Assembly: GCA_902589455.1 (NCBI GenBank)
Contig: CACISX010000002.1
Span: 1 to 64,000, forward strand
Direction: 5' to 3'
Length of the DNA stretch: 64,000 nucleotides
Origin: an uncultured Pelagibacteraceae bacterium
GTDB taxonomy: Bacteria > Pseudomonadota > Alphaproteobacteria > Pelagibacterales > Pelagibacteraceae
Shown here one piece after another: positions 1 to 8,546 of the stretch; positions within the stretch are counted from its first letter, which is position 1; each line of letters starts with the position of its first letter. A program made the translations under genes and the position numbers. The notes beneath the pieces were generated by a model, which saw only the letters and a program-made list of their open reading frames with translations, did not search any database and was not told the origin of the DNA.

Positions 1-435
1 ACCACCAGAAATTAAAAGAAGCAAATATGGATAATCAAGATTTGAATTTAGTTTTGGACTTAAAGCATGTCCCTCTAAATGATTAACAGCGATAAAGGGT
101 TTATTTATTGCAGAAGCAAAAGCTTTTCCAAAACTTAAACCAACTGATAAACATACAATTAATCCAGGACCAGCGGTAGAAGCAACCGCATCTATCTCTT
201 CAATTTTTTTATTACTTTCATCAATAGCTTTTTGGACGATCCAATCGATTTTTTCAATGTGTGAACGGGCTGCTAGCTCAGGGACTACTCCACCAAACTC
301 CTTATGAACTTCCACTTGACTCGAAACAATGTTAGATAAAACTACTGGGAATCCTTCTTCATTTTCAGTTATTAAAGAAGCTGCAGTTTCATCACAACTT
401 GTCTCTATTCCAAGAATTAAGGGTTTTTTGCTCAT
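1..435 (-). CDS. tsaD: tRNA threonylcarbamoyladenosine synthase subunit TsaD (5' part; runs off window)
   Basis: TsaD transfers the threonylcarbamoyl group to A37 of ANN-decoding tRNAs. Only the N-terminal ~145 residues are inside the window; the gene continues beyond base 1. Reading from the ATG at 435 on the minus strand, the protein opens with the family signature GIETSCDET. It later shows a GVVPELAARSH block and NHLEGHAL, whose two histidines are metal ligands in the Kae1/TsaD family. It is transcribed divergently from hemC with a 54-bp gap, an arrangement I recall as common in alphaproteobacteria. Identity is secure; only the truncation by the window edge limits it. Confidence 0.95.
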   Translation of the reverse strand, partial: MSKKPLILGIETSCDETAASLITENEEGFPVVLSNIVSSQVEVHKEFGGVVPELAARSHIEKIDWIVQKAIDESNKKIEEIDAVASTAGPGLIVCLSVGLSFGKAFASAINKPFIAVNHLEGHALSPKLNSNLDYPYLLLLISGG

Positions 436-489
436 TCAAATAGTTTTTAATAATTGTACAATCTTTATACAAGTAAGAAATAAATTTTT

Positions 490-1407
490 ATGAGTAAAAA
501 AATAATAATTGGATCTAGAGGTAGCAAGCTTGCCTTGCTTTATGCCCAACAAGCTAAAGATAAAATTATTGAAAATACTGACCTTAGTAATGATGATATT
601 TTAATTAAATCAATTACAACTAAAGGTGATGAAGTGCAGGATATAAGATTATCAGAGCTTGGTGGTAAAGGTATGTTTTCTAGTAATATTGAAAAAGAAC
701 TTAAGTTAAAAAATATTGATATTGCAGTGCATGCGCTGAAAGATATGCCAGCTAATGAGACAAAAGGATTAATGACAAATACTTTTCTTGAAAGAAATGA
801 CCCTAGGGAAATTTTAATTACAAAGAATAATAAGAAACTCAAAGAATTGGATCAAAAGTCAATTATTGGAACTTCATCATTCAGAAGAGAATTTCAAATT
901 AAAAAAATTAGACAAGATTTAAAGTGTAAACTAATTAGAGGAAATGTAGATACTAGAATTAGAAAATTAAATGAAGGAATGTATGATGCAATTATTTTGT
1001 CTTATGCTGGTATTAAATTTTTAAAATTTAAAAATGAAATCTCCGAAATTTTTTCAGCTGCAGAAATAATTCCTAGTGCAGGACAAGGTATAATTGCTCT
1101 TCAGTGCAGGGAGAATGATAACGAGATGATTTCTATTTTAAATAAAATTAATCATGAGGAAACACATAAAAGAGCTCACCTAGAGAGAAATATTTTAAAA
1201 GTGTTAGATGGAGATTGTGAAACAGCGATTGGTGCTCATTCTGTAATTGAAGGAGATAAGATCATAGTCGAGGCTGAACTTTTTTCTTTAGATGGTAAAC
1301 AAAGATTTTACGAAAAAAAAGTTGGTAATTTAAATGAATTTAGAGAACTTGGGAAAGAAGTTGGGATACTTTTAAAAACAAAATCAAATAACTCATATAA
1401 AAGATAG
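490..1407 (+). CDS. hemC: Hydroxymethylbilane synthase (porphobilinogen deaminase)
   Basis: HemC polymerises four porphobilinogens into hydroxymethylbilane in cytoplasmic heme synthesis. The 305-residue length is normal. The N-terminus has the IGSRGSKLAL block. Asp85 in HALKDMP matches the catalytic Asp84 of the E. coli enzyme, and Cys243 in LDGDCETAIGAH matches the dipyrromethane-carrying Cys242. An arginine-rich stretch around residues 132-156 (FRRE, LIRGNVDTR) provides the usual substrate-binding arginines. hemD follows after one base, so the two are surely co-transcribed. The ATG at 490 starts right at the family's conserved N-terminus. Confidence 0.97.
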   Translation: MSKKIIIGSRGSKLALLYAQQAKDKIIENTDLSNDDILIKSITTKGDEVQDIRLSELGGKGMFSSNIEKELKLKNIDIAVHALKDMPANETKGLMTNTFLERNDPREILITKNNKKLKELDQKSIIGTSSFRREFQIKKIRQDLKCKLIRGNVDTRIRKLNEGMYDAIILSYAGIKFLKFKNEISEIFSAAEIIPSAGQGIIALQCRENDNEMISILNKINHEETHKRAHLERNILKVLDGDCETAIGAHSVIEGDKIIVEAELFSLDGKQRFYEKKVGNLNEFRELGKEVGILLKTKSNNSYKR

Positions 1408-1408
1408 T

Positions 1409-2107
1409 ATGCATATTTTATTAACTAGACCACTTGAGGATTGTTCGGAAATGATATTAAAATTTCAATCCTTAGGCTATCAAGTTTCTCATCTTCCATT
1501 ATTAAGAATCGAAAAAGTTAAATATGAAGAAATTAACTTTTCTGAATATGGTGGTATAGTTTTTACTAGTTCAAATGCTGTAAAATTCTTTGGTACAGCA
1601 AATCTAGATAAAAATATTAAATGTTTTTGTGTTGGCAACGCTACAGAAAAAAAAGCAAGAAGTATTGGTTTTCAAAATACAATCGCAGCTGAAGGAAATG
1701 TAAAAAACTTAAAAGAATTAATAATACAAAGTTATGAATCTAAAAATAAAGCATTGCTCTATATTAGTGGTGAGACAATATCAGTAGATTTAGATCAACA
1801 GCTATTAAGTGAAGGTTTTAAGGTAAAACGAATTATTAATTATAAGGTAAATTATAATCAAAAATTTGATGAAAAATTTGTAAATGAATTAAAATTAAAT
1901 ATGCCTGATATTGTCTATGTTTATTCTCAAAATAGCGCATTAAGTTTTTTAAATTTTATAAAGATTTACCAAACAGAAATTTTATGGATGAATACAAATT
2001 TAATGTGTATAGGTGAAAAAACCTCGTCTATATTGAATGAAATTAAATGGAAAAAAATTTTTCTTTTTAATCCTGGAGAAGAGGAGTTTTTGTTATATAA
2101 AATTTAA
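1409..2107 (+). CDS. hemD: Uroporphyrinogen-III synthase
   Basis: HemD closes and inverts ring D of hydroxymethylbilane to give uroporphyrinogen III. The sequence is weakly conserved, as is usual for HemD, but the 232-residue length, the N-terminal ILLTRPLEDC (typical TRP motif), the GGIVFTSSNAV segment near residue 50 and the position one base after hemC make the call firm. A YISGE element near residue 115 fits the hinge between the two lobes. No membrane segments. It is probably the second gene of a hemC-hemD-mscS-yggT transcription unit, since the next start is three bases away. Confidence 0.9.
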   Translation: MHILLTRPLEDCSEMILKFQSLGYQVSHLPLLRIEKVKYEEINFSEYGGIVFTSSNAVKFFGTANLDKNIKCFCVGNATEKKARSIGFQNTIAAEGNVKNLKELIIQSYESKNKALLYISGETISVDLDQQLLSEGFKVKRIINYKVNYNQKFDEKFVNELKLNMPDIVYVYSQNSALSFLNFIKIYQTEILWMNTNLMCIGEKTSSILNEIKWKKIFLFNPGEEEFLLYKI

Positions 2108-2109
2108 AT

Positions 2110-3195
2110 ATGGAATTAATTAATAATTTTTCTGAAATATTTTTATCAGTCTGGAATAAGGGAATTCTTGGTGTTGACATTTTTCAGATATTAATTGGTA
2201 TTGGAATTTTTTTACTTTTCTTAATCTTTAGAGGGTTAATAAGCAAATTAGTAATCAAAAAATTAGAAATTATTTCAAAAAGAACAACTAATAAATTAGA
2301 TGATACCTTTGTTCAATCTCTTGTAGGCCCAGCAAGATTTTTACCAATCGTCCTAGGATTTTTTATTGCAAGTTACTACATGACTTTCTCAATAGAAGGA
2401 AGAGAAGTAGTAGACACAATAAATAGAACACTGATTACTATATTAATTTTTTGGGTAATTCACCAAATCATAGAACCTGTATCATATATTCTTAGTGGTT
2501 TAGATAAGTTGTTAACGAGAGAACTTATTGGTTGGATAATTAAGTCATTGAAGATTCTAATTTTTATTTTAGGTTTAGCGGCAGTTTTGGAATTGTGGGG
2601 AATTAAAATAGGACCAATTATTGCAGGTTTAGGATTATTCGGTGTTGCTGTTGCATTAGGAGCACAAGATTTATTTAAAAATTTAATATCAGGAATTTTA
2701 GTTTTAGTTGAAAAGAGATTTAAAATTGGAGACTGGATAGCTGTTGAGGGTATTATTGAAGGTGTAGTAGAAAAAATTGGATTTAGATCAACAACAATTA
2801 GAAAGTTTGATAAATCTCTTGCAATTATTCCAAATTTTCAATTTGCAGAAAATGCAGTTGTTAATGTGAGTGAAACTTCAAACTGGTTAATCAGTTGGAT
2901 TATTACACTTCAATATGACACTACAGTAGATCAGTTAAAAAAAATTAGAAATGAAATCGAAAGTCATATTAATTCAAGCGAAGATTATAATACCTCAATC
3001 GGCGTTGCAGTAAGAGTTGATAAATTTTCTGATAGTTCAATAGATATGTATGTAAGATGTTTTACAAAAACAGGAAGTTGGAATAATTGGCTTGATGTAA
3101 AAGAAAGATTGGCAATCGCGATTAAGGAAATTGTAGAAAAAAATGGTGCTTCATTTGCGTTTCCAAGTCAGTCGATTTATGTTGAGAAAAAATGA
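2110..3195 (+). CDS. MscS-family small-conductance mechanosensitive channel
   Basis: An inner-membrane channel predicted to open under membrane tension and release solutes on osmotic downshock. The 361-residue protein has about four or five hydrophobic segments in the first 190 residues. It then has the pore-lining helix with its glycine/alanine pattern (GLGLFGVAVALGAQDLFKNLISG, split: GLGLFGVAVALG then AQDLFKNLISG) near residues 172-195. After that comes the MscS beta domain (KRFKIGDWIAVEGIIEGVVEKIG, seen as KIGDWI then GVVEKIGFRSTTIRKFD). It overlaps yggT by 4 bases. The adjacency to heme genes is probably only operon packing. Ion selectivity and gating threshold cannot be read from sequence. 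Confidence 0.9.
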   Translation: MELINNFSEIFLSVWNKGILGVDIFQILIGIGIFLLFLIFRGLISKLVIKKLEIISKRTTNKLDDTFVQSLVGPARFLPIVLGFFIASYYMTFSIEGREVVDTINRTLITILIFWVIHQIIEPVSYILSGLDKLLTRELIGWIIKSLKILIFILGLAAVLELWGIKIGPIIAGLGLFGVAVALGAQDLFKNLISGILVLVEKRFKIGDWIAVEGIIEGVVEKIGFRSTTIRKFDKSLAIIPNFQFAENAVVNVSETSNWLISWIITLQYDTTVDQLKKIRNEIESHINSSEDYNTSIGVAVRVDKFSDSSIDMYVRCFTKTGSWNNWLDVKERLAIAIKEIVEKNGASFAFPSQSIYVEKK

Positions 3196-3482
3196 TAGCA
3201 ATTTTTTATTTAGTTTTGCAAATATTAAAATTGTATTCTTATGTTGTCATAGCTAATGTTATTATAAGTTGGTTAATAGCTTTTAACGTTCTTAATACTC
3301 AAAATAGATTTGTTTATGGGATTTTAGAGCTGAGTTATAAATTAACTGAGCCTTTCTTAAATAAAATAAGACGTTTTTTGCCAAATTTAGGTTCACTGGA
3401 TATTTCTCCAATCATTCTTCTTTTATTGATTTGGTTTATCGAAATGTGTATGAAGCTGTACATTGCACCAATGATTTTTTAA
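3192..3482 (+). CDS. YggT family membrane protein
   Basis: A 96-residue protein with two hydrophobic segments (about residues 2-28 and 68-92) joined by a loop with the family-typical pattern ELSYKLTEPFLNKIRRFLPNLGS followed by DISPIILLLLIWFIE. YggT proteins are linked with cell envelope, osmotic tolerance and septum-proximal functions, but no reaction is established. The ATG overlaps the end of the mscS-like gene (ATGA), implying translational coupling. folD follows after 9 bases. Confidence 0.88.
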   Translation: MIAIFYLVLQILKLYSYVVIANVIISWLIAFNVLNTQNRFVYGILELSYKLTEPFLNKIRRFLPNLGSLDISPIILLLLIWFIEMCMKLYIAPMIF

Positions 3483-3491
3483 AAGAGAAAT

Positions 3492-4337
3492 ATGATTTTA
3501 ATTGATGGAAAAAAAGCAGCTGCAGAATTAAGAGAAGAGTTGAAGCAAGAAGTTACAGAGCTAAAAGCAAAACACAATAAAGTACCAGGATTAACAGTAA
3601 TTCTTATTGGTGATTTAACACCTAGTCAGATCTATGTGAGAAATAAAGAGAAATCTGCAAATGAGGTAGGATTAAAATCTGAAGTTATTAAATATCCAGA
3701 CTCAGTTGAAGAAAAGACTGTTCTAGAAAAAATTCAAGATTTGAATAATGATGAAACTGTTTCAGGAATTTTAGTTCAACTTCCTTTACCTAAACATATA
3801 GATAAACAAAAAGTTATAGAAGCAATTGACCCTTCAAAAGATGTGGATGGATTTCATCCAATGAATGTAGGCAATCTTTCGTCTGGTTATGAAAGCTCTA
3901 TTCCTTGCACACCACTTGGCTGTTATTTGTTAATTAAAAAATTTGAACCCAATCTTAGTGGAAAGAAAGCTGTGGTTGTGGGTAGATCAAATTTAAATGG
4001 AAAACCTATGACACAACTTCTTTTGAAAGAAAATTGTACAGTCACAATAACACATTCTAAAACTAAAGATTTAAAAGCTGAGTGTCTAGAGGCAGATATA
4101 ATTGTTGCAGCCGTAGGTATACCTGAACTTGTTCGGGGTGATTGGGTTAAAAAAGATGCTATCGTTATTGATGTTGGAATAAATAAAACTGATAATGGTA
4201 TTGTTGGTGACGTGCATTTTGATGAAGTTTCAAAAAATGCGAAAGCACTTACTCCAGTTCCAGGTGGTGTAGGTCCAATGACCATTGCTTGTTTGCTTAA
4301 AAATACCATAGACTGTTTCAAAAGATCGCAAATTTAA
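3492..4337 (+). CDS. folD: Bifunctional methylenetetrahydrofolate dehydrogenase / methenyl-THF cyclohydrolase
   Basis: FolD interconverts methylene-, methenyl- and 10-formyl-THF and is a core one-carbon enzyme. The 281-residue length is standard. Tyr48 and Lys52 (SQIYVRNK) align with the catalytic Tyr50/Lys54 of E. coli FolD. VQLPLPKHI and the C-terminal TPVPGGVGPMTIACL are signature blocks, and GRSNLNGKPM in the middle is the NADP-binding region. In this organism it matters doubly, because DMSP demethylation (dmdA, 62376) delivers methyl groups onto tetrahydrofolate. It lies at the end of the hemC-led unit. Confidence 0.97.
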   Translation: MILIDGKKAAAELREELKQEVTELKAKHNKVPGLTVILIGDLTPSQIYVRNKEKSANEVGLKSEVIKYPDSVEEKTVLEKIQDLNNDETVSGILVQLPLPKHIDKQKVIEAIDPSKDVDGFHPMNVGNLSSGYESSIPCTPLGCYLLIKKFEPNLSGKKAVVVGRSNLNGKPMTQLLLKENCTVTITHSKTKDLKAECLEADIIVAAVGIPELVRGDWVKKDAIVIDVGINKTDNGIVGDVHFDEVSKNAKALTPVPGGVGPMTIACLLKNTIDCFKRSQI

Positions 4338-4375
4338 TAATTAAATCATAAGCTGTAATCTGTTAATTTATTTAG

Positions 4376-4579
4376 ATGAAAAAACCAAAGCGACCATACA
4401 GATTTGGTATAATCTTTTTACTACTTACTGTTCCACCTATTGGGGCAACGCAGATAGGTTGGTATTTGCATGACAAGCAAACCGGTTTTGACTATGGTAT
4501 GATTGTAGGAACAGTTTCAGTAATTTACGCTGCTTATTTAATGTATGAAAAAAATTGGCGAGAAGAGGACGAAGATTAA
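4376..4579 (+). CDS. Small two-helix membrane protein of unknown function
   Basis: I do not recognise this 67-residue protein. It has a basic N-terminus (KKPKRPYRFG), one hydrophobic segment at about residues 11-30 and a second at about 40-57, and an acidic C-terminus (NWREEDED), predicting an inner-membrane hairpin. The SHOCT protein starts 3 bases after its stop, so the two are likely expressed together. The reading frame is open with an ATG start and normal AT-rich codon use, supporting a real gene despite its size. Confidence 0.65.
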   Translation: MKKPKRPYRFGIIFLLLTVPPIGATQIGWYLHDKQTGFDYGMIVGTVSVIYAAYLMYEKNWREEDED

Positions 4580-4582
4580 ATT

Positions 4583-4849
4583 ATGGAAAAAATAATTTTT
4601 TTTGGATTGGTTATTCCCATTTTGGCTTATGTTTTATATTTAGGCGGAATGGCAATTATGAATGGTTTTAAATCTAAGGAAGCTAATAGAGCTGAAAAAG
4701 AGGAAGCTGAAAGTGAGAGTAGTGAGACTTCTTCTCAACAAAGTAGTAATTTAAGTGATGAACTTACTAAATTAAATGATTTGAAAGAAAAAGGAATTCT
4801 TTCTCAAGAGGAATTTGAAAAGGCGAAAAACAGACTATTAAATAATTAA
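4583..4849 (+). CDS. SHOCT-domain small membrane protein
   Basis: The 88-residue protein starts with a single transmembrane helix (about residues 4-26). A charged, Ser/Glu-rich linker follows (about 30-58). It ends in a SHOCT (short C-terminal) domain of the form LxKLNDLKEKGILSQEEFEKAKNRLL. SHOCT domains usually act as oligomerisation or docking elements; the specific partner is unknown. It sits 3 bases after a small membrane protein and 11 bases before a dehalogenase-like gene. Confidence 0.8.
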   Translation: MEKIIFFGLVIPILAYVLYLGGMAIMNGFKSKEANRAEKEEAESESSETSSQQSSNLSDELTKLNDLKEKGILSQEEFEKAKNRLLNN

Positions 4850-4860
4850 ATAGTTTAATC

Positions 4861-5748
4861 ATGTTCAATGGTTTTAAAAAAAAATTTGTTAAAGTAAACA
4901 AGGGTAAAATTTTTTGTAGATTTAAAGGTAGCGGCCCTCCTTTATTGCTACTTCATGGATATCCACAAACACATGTAATGTGGCATAAGACTGCTCCAGA
5001 ACTCAGTAAATATTTTACAGTAATAGTTGCAGATCTCAGAGGATATGGAGATAGTTTGGTTTTACCTGGTGGAACTAATCATAAGAATTATTCTAAAAGA
5101 GAAATGGCAAAAGATATGGTTCAGTTGATGAGTAAATTTAATTTTAAAAAATTTTTTGTTGCAGGACATGATCGAGGTGGAAGAGTTGCTCATCGTATGG
5201 CTAGGGATAATAGAAAAAAAATTTTGGCTATGAGCGTATTAGATATTTGTCCTACTTACGATATGTATGAACAAACAGATATGAAATTTGCAAAAGGATA
5301 TTTTCATTGGTTTTATTTAATACAGCCAGCACCTTTGCCTGAGAAAATGATAATGGCAGATCCTAGAAGATGGTTAAAAAGTCGATTTAATAGGTCATCT
5401 AAATTTACGATTGGAAGAATTGAAGACGAATATTTAAGAGCCTTTAAACAAAAAAAAAGAATTCATGCAACGTGTGAGGATTATAGGGCTGCGGCGACTA
5501 TAGATTTAGAGCACGATAAAAAAGATAGAAAAAAAAAATTAAATATTCCTATTCAAGTTTTATGGGGAAAGAAGGGAGTTGTTGGGAAACAATTTAATTC
5601 AGTTAAAATTTGGCAAAAATATACAAATAAAAAAGTGTATGGAGTAGAAATTAATTCGGAACATTTTATTCCAGAGGAAAGTCCTAAACAAACAGTAAAT
5701 CATCTAAAAAAATTCTTTCTAAAAAATGTTAAAAATAATTCCAAATAA
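4861..5748 (+). CDS. Alpha/beta hydrolase, haloacetate (fluoroacetate) dehalogenase-like
   Basis: Seen: an alpha/beta-hydrolase fold of 295 residues with oxyanion block LLHGYPQTH and the nucleophile elbow GHDRGGR, so the nucleophile is Asp104 rather than Ser. The full constellation known from fluoroacetate dehalogenase can be placed: Asp104 nucleophile, Arg105 and Arg108 (carboxylate clamp), Asp128 in VLDICPTY, His149-Trp150 in FHWFY (halide pocket), Tyr208 in CEDYRAAATIDLEHD and His268 (SEHF). Spacing between these residues is nearly that of the Rhodopseudomonas enzyme as I remember it. Inference: hydrolytic removal of halide from a haloacetate or a similar small carboxylate. An epoxide hydrolase is the alternative. 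The 3' end overlaps a TauD-like dioxygenase by 23 bases. Confidence 0.82.
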   Translation: MFNGFKKKFVKVNKGKIFCRFKGSGPPLLLLHGYPQTHVMWHKTAPELSKYFTVIVADLRGYGDSLVLPGGTNHKNYSKREMAKDMVQLMSKFNFKKFFVAGHDRGGRVAHRMARDNRKKILAMSVLDICPTYDMYEQTDMKFAKGYFHWFYLIQPAPLPEKMIMADPRRWLKSRFNRSSKFTIGRIEDEYLRAFKQKKRIHATCEDYRAAATIDLEHDKKDRKKKLNIPIQVLWGKKGVVGKQFNSVKIWQKYTNKKVYGVEINSEHFIPEESPKQTVNHLKKFFLKNVKNNSK

Positions 5749-6517
5749 ACAAAATATCGGTGCAGAAATAATTGTAAATTTAAAAGAAATTAAAAATAAT
5801 GATATTTTTAAAATCAGAAAATCACTTAACAAATACGGAATGCTTTATTTTAAAAAACAAAAATTAACTTCTAAACTTTATATAGAGTTTGCTAAATATT
5901 TTGGAAAATTAGCAAACTATCCAAGACTTAAAGGTTTAAATAAAAAATTTCCTCAAATTACAGTAGTACAAAGAAAATCAACTGACAAAGGCCCAAGTTT
6001 TGGTGAACAATTTCACACAGACTCAATTTATACAAAAAAGCCCCCAAGATTTACTATGTTGCTTTCAAAACTTGTACCAAAAAAAGGAAAAGCCAATACA
6101 GAATTTTGTTCTCAATATCTTGCTTATAAAGAATTACCAAATTCAATAAGAAAAAAATTTAAAAATATTAAAGGTAAATACTCATCTGAGGGTCCAATTT
6201 CTGTCACAACAAAAGAGAGAGTAAAAGAAAAAGGAAAAAAAATTAAAGAACTTAAATCTTCACATAAAATAATTAGGAAAATTAGTCAAAAGTATTCGAT
6301 TTATTGTAGCCCAGGACATTTTGTTGGTTTTAGTTCAAAGATAAAAAATCAAGAAAAATTAAAAAAATTTCTATTTAGTCATCAAATTAAGAAGAAATTT
6401 CGATTTTCACTGCCTTGGGAAAAAAATCAATTGGCTATATGGGATAACAGATCTATGCTTCATCAGGCAACACCCTTTAAAGGAAATAGGATAATGCATA
6501 GAATAACAATTAAATAA
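5726..6517 (+). CDS. TauD/TfdA-family Fe(II)/2-oxoglutarate dioxygenase
   Basis: A 263-residue cytoplasmic oxygenase. The iron-binding facial triad is visible as His97-x-Asp99 in EQFHTDS and distal His246 in MLHQATPF. Arg259 or Arg255 near the C-terminus is suitable for 2-oxoglutarate. WDNRSMLH is the usual context for the distal histidine. Family members hydroxylate small acids such as taurine, 2,4-D, clavaminate precursors or alkyl sulfates; the substrate here cannot be told. It overlaps the dehalogenase-like gene by 23 bases, suggesting the two act on related compounds. It is unusually lysine-rich, in line with the AT bias. Confidence 0.85.
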   Translation: MLKIIPNKQNIGAEIIVNLKEIKNNDIFKIRKSLNKYGMLYFKKQKLTSKLYIEFAKYFGKLANYPRLKGLNKKFPQITVVQRKSTDKGPSFGEQFHTDSIYTKKPPRFTMLLSKLVPKKGKANTEFCSQYLAYKELPNSIRKKFKNIKGKYSSEGPISVTTKERVKEKGKKIKELKSSHKIIRKISQKYSIYCSPGHFVGFSSKIKNQEKLKKFLFSHQIKKKFRFSLPWEKNQLAIWDNRSMLHQATPFKGNRIMHRITIK

Positions 6518-6520
6518 TCT

Positions 6521-7447
6521 ATGTTCACAATTTTTTTAGGACTTACTCCTTTTATATTTATTACTTTTTTAGGCTTTATATTTGCTAAATTAAAAGTGTT
6601 AGACCTTAGTCATGCTAAAATTTTAAATCTTTTCTTGTTCTATATTGCGGTACCAGCATTGATAATAAAGTTAATAGCACAAAATGAAATTGGACAAGTA
6701 GATTTCAAACAAATTTTTTCTTATTTAATTATGCAATCGATATGTGGAATTGTTGCATATTTAATTACTTCAAAATATTTTAAAAGATCAATACCAGAGT
6801 CTATCATTTGGGCTTTAACAGTTGCATTATCAAATCATGTGACTTTGCTTTTGCCAATAACAGAAATTTATTTTCAACAAAATGTTATTACACAAGTTGC
6901 AAGTATCATATTAATGGATGGAGTGATTTTATTATCTGTGATTGCCTTTTTTCTCGAATTATCTACAAAAAAAAATTTAAATTTATTTAGTTTTTTTAAA
7001 AATTTATTTTTAAACCCATTTATTCTCTCAATAATTATAGGTTTATTATTTTTATTATTAAATTTTAACATTGATCAAACACCGATCGAGTACACTTTGT
7101 CCAAACTTGCAGCATGTGTTTCACCAGTTGGATTGTTTGCAATTGGTATAATTCTTTCATTTTATACCAAAAATGTAATTAATAAATTATCCGTTTCTAT
7201 TTCAGTTTTAAAATTAGTCATTTCTCCAATAATTTTATTGTTAATCGGATTAGTGTTTTTTAACTTAGGATTGCCAGATGAAATACCAGGTGCTTTCTTT
7301 GTGAGTGTTGCACCTTGCGGAGTTACTTCTATAGTTTTATGTGCTGCTTATAATGTAAGTCCTGAAAATATAATTAAGGCAATATTCGTTTCTACCATTG
7401 CATCTATAGGAACCATATTTTTTGCAATTAAGTATTTAACTATATAA
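6521..7447 (+). CDS. AEC-family (auxin efflux carrier-like) transporter
   Basis: A 308-residue integral membrane protein with about ten hydrophobic segments arranged in two five-helix halves, as in the AEC/bile-acid transporter superfamily. Typical AEC features are the N-terminal short helix pair ending in LFLFYIAVPALI and the C-terminal SVAPCGVTSIVLCAAYNVSPE block followed by the last helix. AEC permeases export or import small organic acids (malonate, malate and others). It starts 3 bases after the dioxygenase gene, so it may carry the substrate or product of the dehalogenase/dioxygenase pair. That link is inference. Confidence 0.85.
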   Translation: MFTIFLGLTPFIFITFLGFIFAKLKVLDLSHAKILNLFLFYIAVPALIIKLIAQNEIGQVDFKQIFSYLIMQSICGIVAYLITSKYFKRSIPESIIWALTVALSNHVTLLLPITEIYFQQNVITQVASIILMDGVILLSVIAFFLELSTKKNLNLFSFFKNLFLNPFILSIIIGLLFLLLNFNIDQTPIEYTLSKLAACVSPVGLFAIGIILSFYTKNVINKLSVSISVLKLVISPIILLLIGLVFFNLGLPDEIPGAFFVSVAPCGVTSIVLCAAYNVSPENIIKAIFVSTIASIGTIFFAIKYLTI

Positions 7448-7451
7448 AATT

Positions 7452-8546
7452 TTAACTTTTTCTTTCCATTAACCACAGGCTGTTTCCTGCAAGAAAATAA
7501 ATTTTTCCATTAATGGGGTGTACTTGAATATCTCTAATTCTTCCAATTTTGTCTTGGAAAATAATTGTTTCTTTTACTTTTGATAAATTTTGAAAATTTA
7601 ATTTTCTTAATGATTTATCTTTTAAAGAAGTAATAAGTGCTTCCCCATTCCATTCATTAAATTCTTTTCCTTTATAAATAGTTATTGCACTTGCAGCTAT
7701 TGAAGGCACCCAGTATTGGATTGCTTTGGTAAAACCCGGTTTCCATTTAGGTCCAATCTTTGAGCCTGAATAATTTGTTCCACCCCAACCTAAAATTTTC
7801 CAACCATAATTATCTCCCTTTTTAATCTCACCAAACCAATCACCACCTTTTGCACCATGGTTGCTTGCATAAATTTTTCCATCAAAAGAGGAATAGGTTA
7901 GGCCTTGAGGATTACGAACACCAATTTGATAAATTTCTGGTAACCAATCTGATTTACCTTCAAACTTAGGGTTATCTTTTGGTATACTGCCATCTAAATG
8001 AATCCTGATAATACTTCCAGGGTGGCTCGTCGGATCTTGAGCAATCATACCACCACCTCTTTCACCAGCAGATGCAAAAAGATAATTGTCTTTTATAGCC
8101 AGTCTTGAACCGAAATGATAACCAGATTCTATTGGTGGTTCAGCTTGAAATATATTTTCGAAATCTAAATTTTTTTTATTCAATTTAGCTTTTGCAATTG
8201 ATGTACTAGTTTTCCAATCCCCTCTATTTTCTGAATAAGAAATCCATAAGTAATTATCTTGGTAAATAATATCTAATAAACCTCCTTGTCCGTGTACAAA
8301 ATAATTTAAGTTATGTTCAACTTCATTAACTTCTTCAGAAATAATATTTACTATTTTTATTGTTCCAGTTTTTTCAGTGATAATAAGCTCCTCATTACTT
8401 ATAAAAGATGATCCCCATGGGTCACTTAAATCTGCCAATTTTTTAAAAGTAAAATTTTCAGAAAAACTTTTTGATGAAAATAAAAAAAAGAAAAATATCG
8501 ATAAAAAATATTTGATCACTCTATGAAAGTTTAGATCTGCCACCAT
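7452..8546 (-). CDS. PQQ-dependent sugar dehydrogenase-like periplasmic beta-propeller protein
   Basis: A 364-residue secreted protein. A hydrophobic signal segment at about residues 10-28 ends near SKSFSE, so it is exported. The body shows the repeated pattern of soluble glucose/aldose dehydrogenase propellers: DPWGSSFI, GQGGLLDIIY, FGSRLAI, AGERGGG, IYQIGVRNPQGLTY, NHGAKGGDWFGEI and NYGWKILGWG. Family members oxidise aldoses using PQQ, but many marine homologues have no proven activity. The ATG at 8546 makes it overlap the end of the upstream SDR gene by 26 bases, so both are probably on one minus-strand transcript. Confidence 0.83.
   Translation of the reverse strand: MVADLNFHRVIKYFLSIFFFFLFSSKSFSENFTFKKLADLSDPWGSSFISNEELIITEKTGTIKIVNIISEEVNEVEHNLNYFVHGQGGLLDIIYQDNYLWISYSENRGDWKTSTSIAKAKLNKKNLDFENIFQAEPPIESGYHFGSRLAIKDNYLFASAGERGGGMIAQDPTSHPGSIIRIHLDGSIPKDNPKFEGKSDWLPEIYQIGVRNPQGLTYSSFDGKIYASNHGAKGGDWFGEIKKGDNYGWKILGWGGTNYSGSKIGPKWKPGFTKAIQYWVPSIAASAITIYKGKEFNEWNGEALITSLKDKSLRKLNFQNLSKVKETIIFQDKIGRIRDIQVHPINGKIYFLAGNSLWLMERKS

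Noticed and set aside
540-842. Antisense reading frames inside hemC, folD, asd-like and other genes (for example minus strand 540-842 and 3923-4321)
   Set aside because: They mirror strongly conserved coding sequence on the other strand, have no motifs and arise from codon bias.
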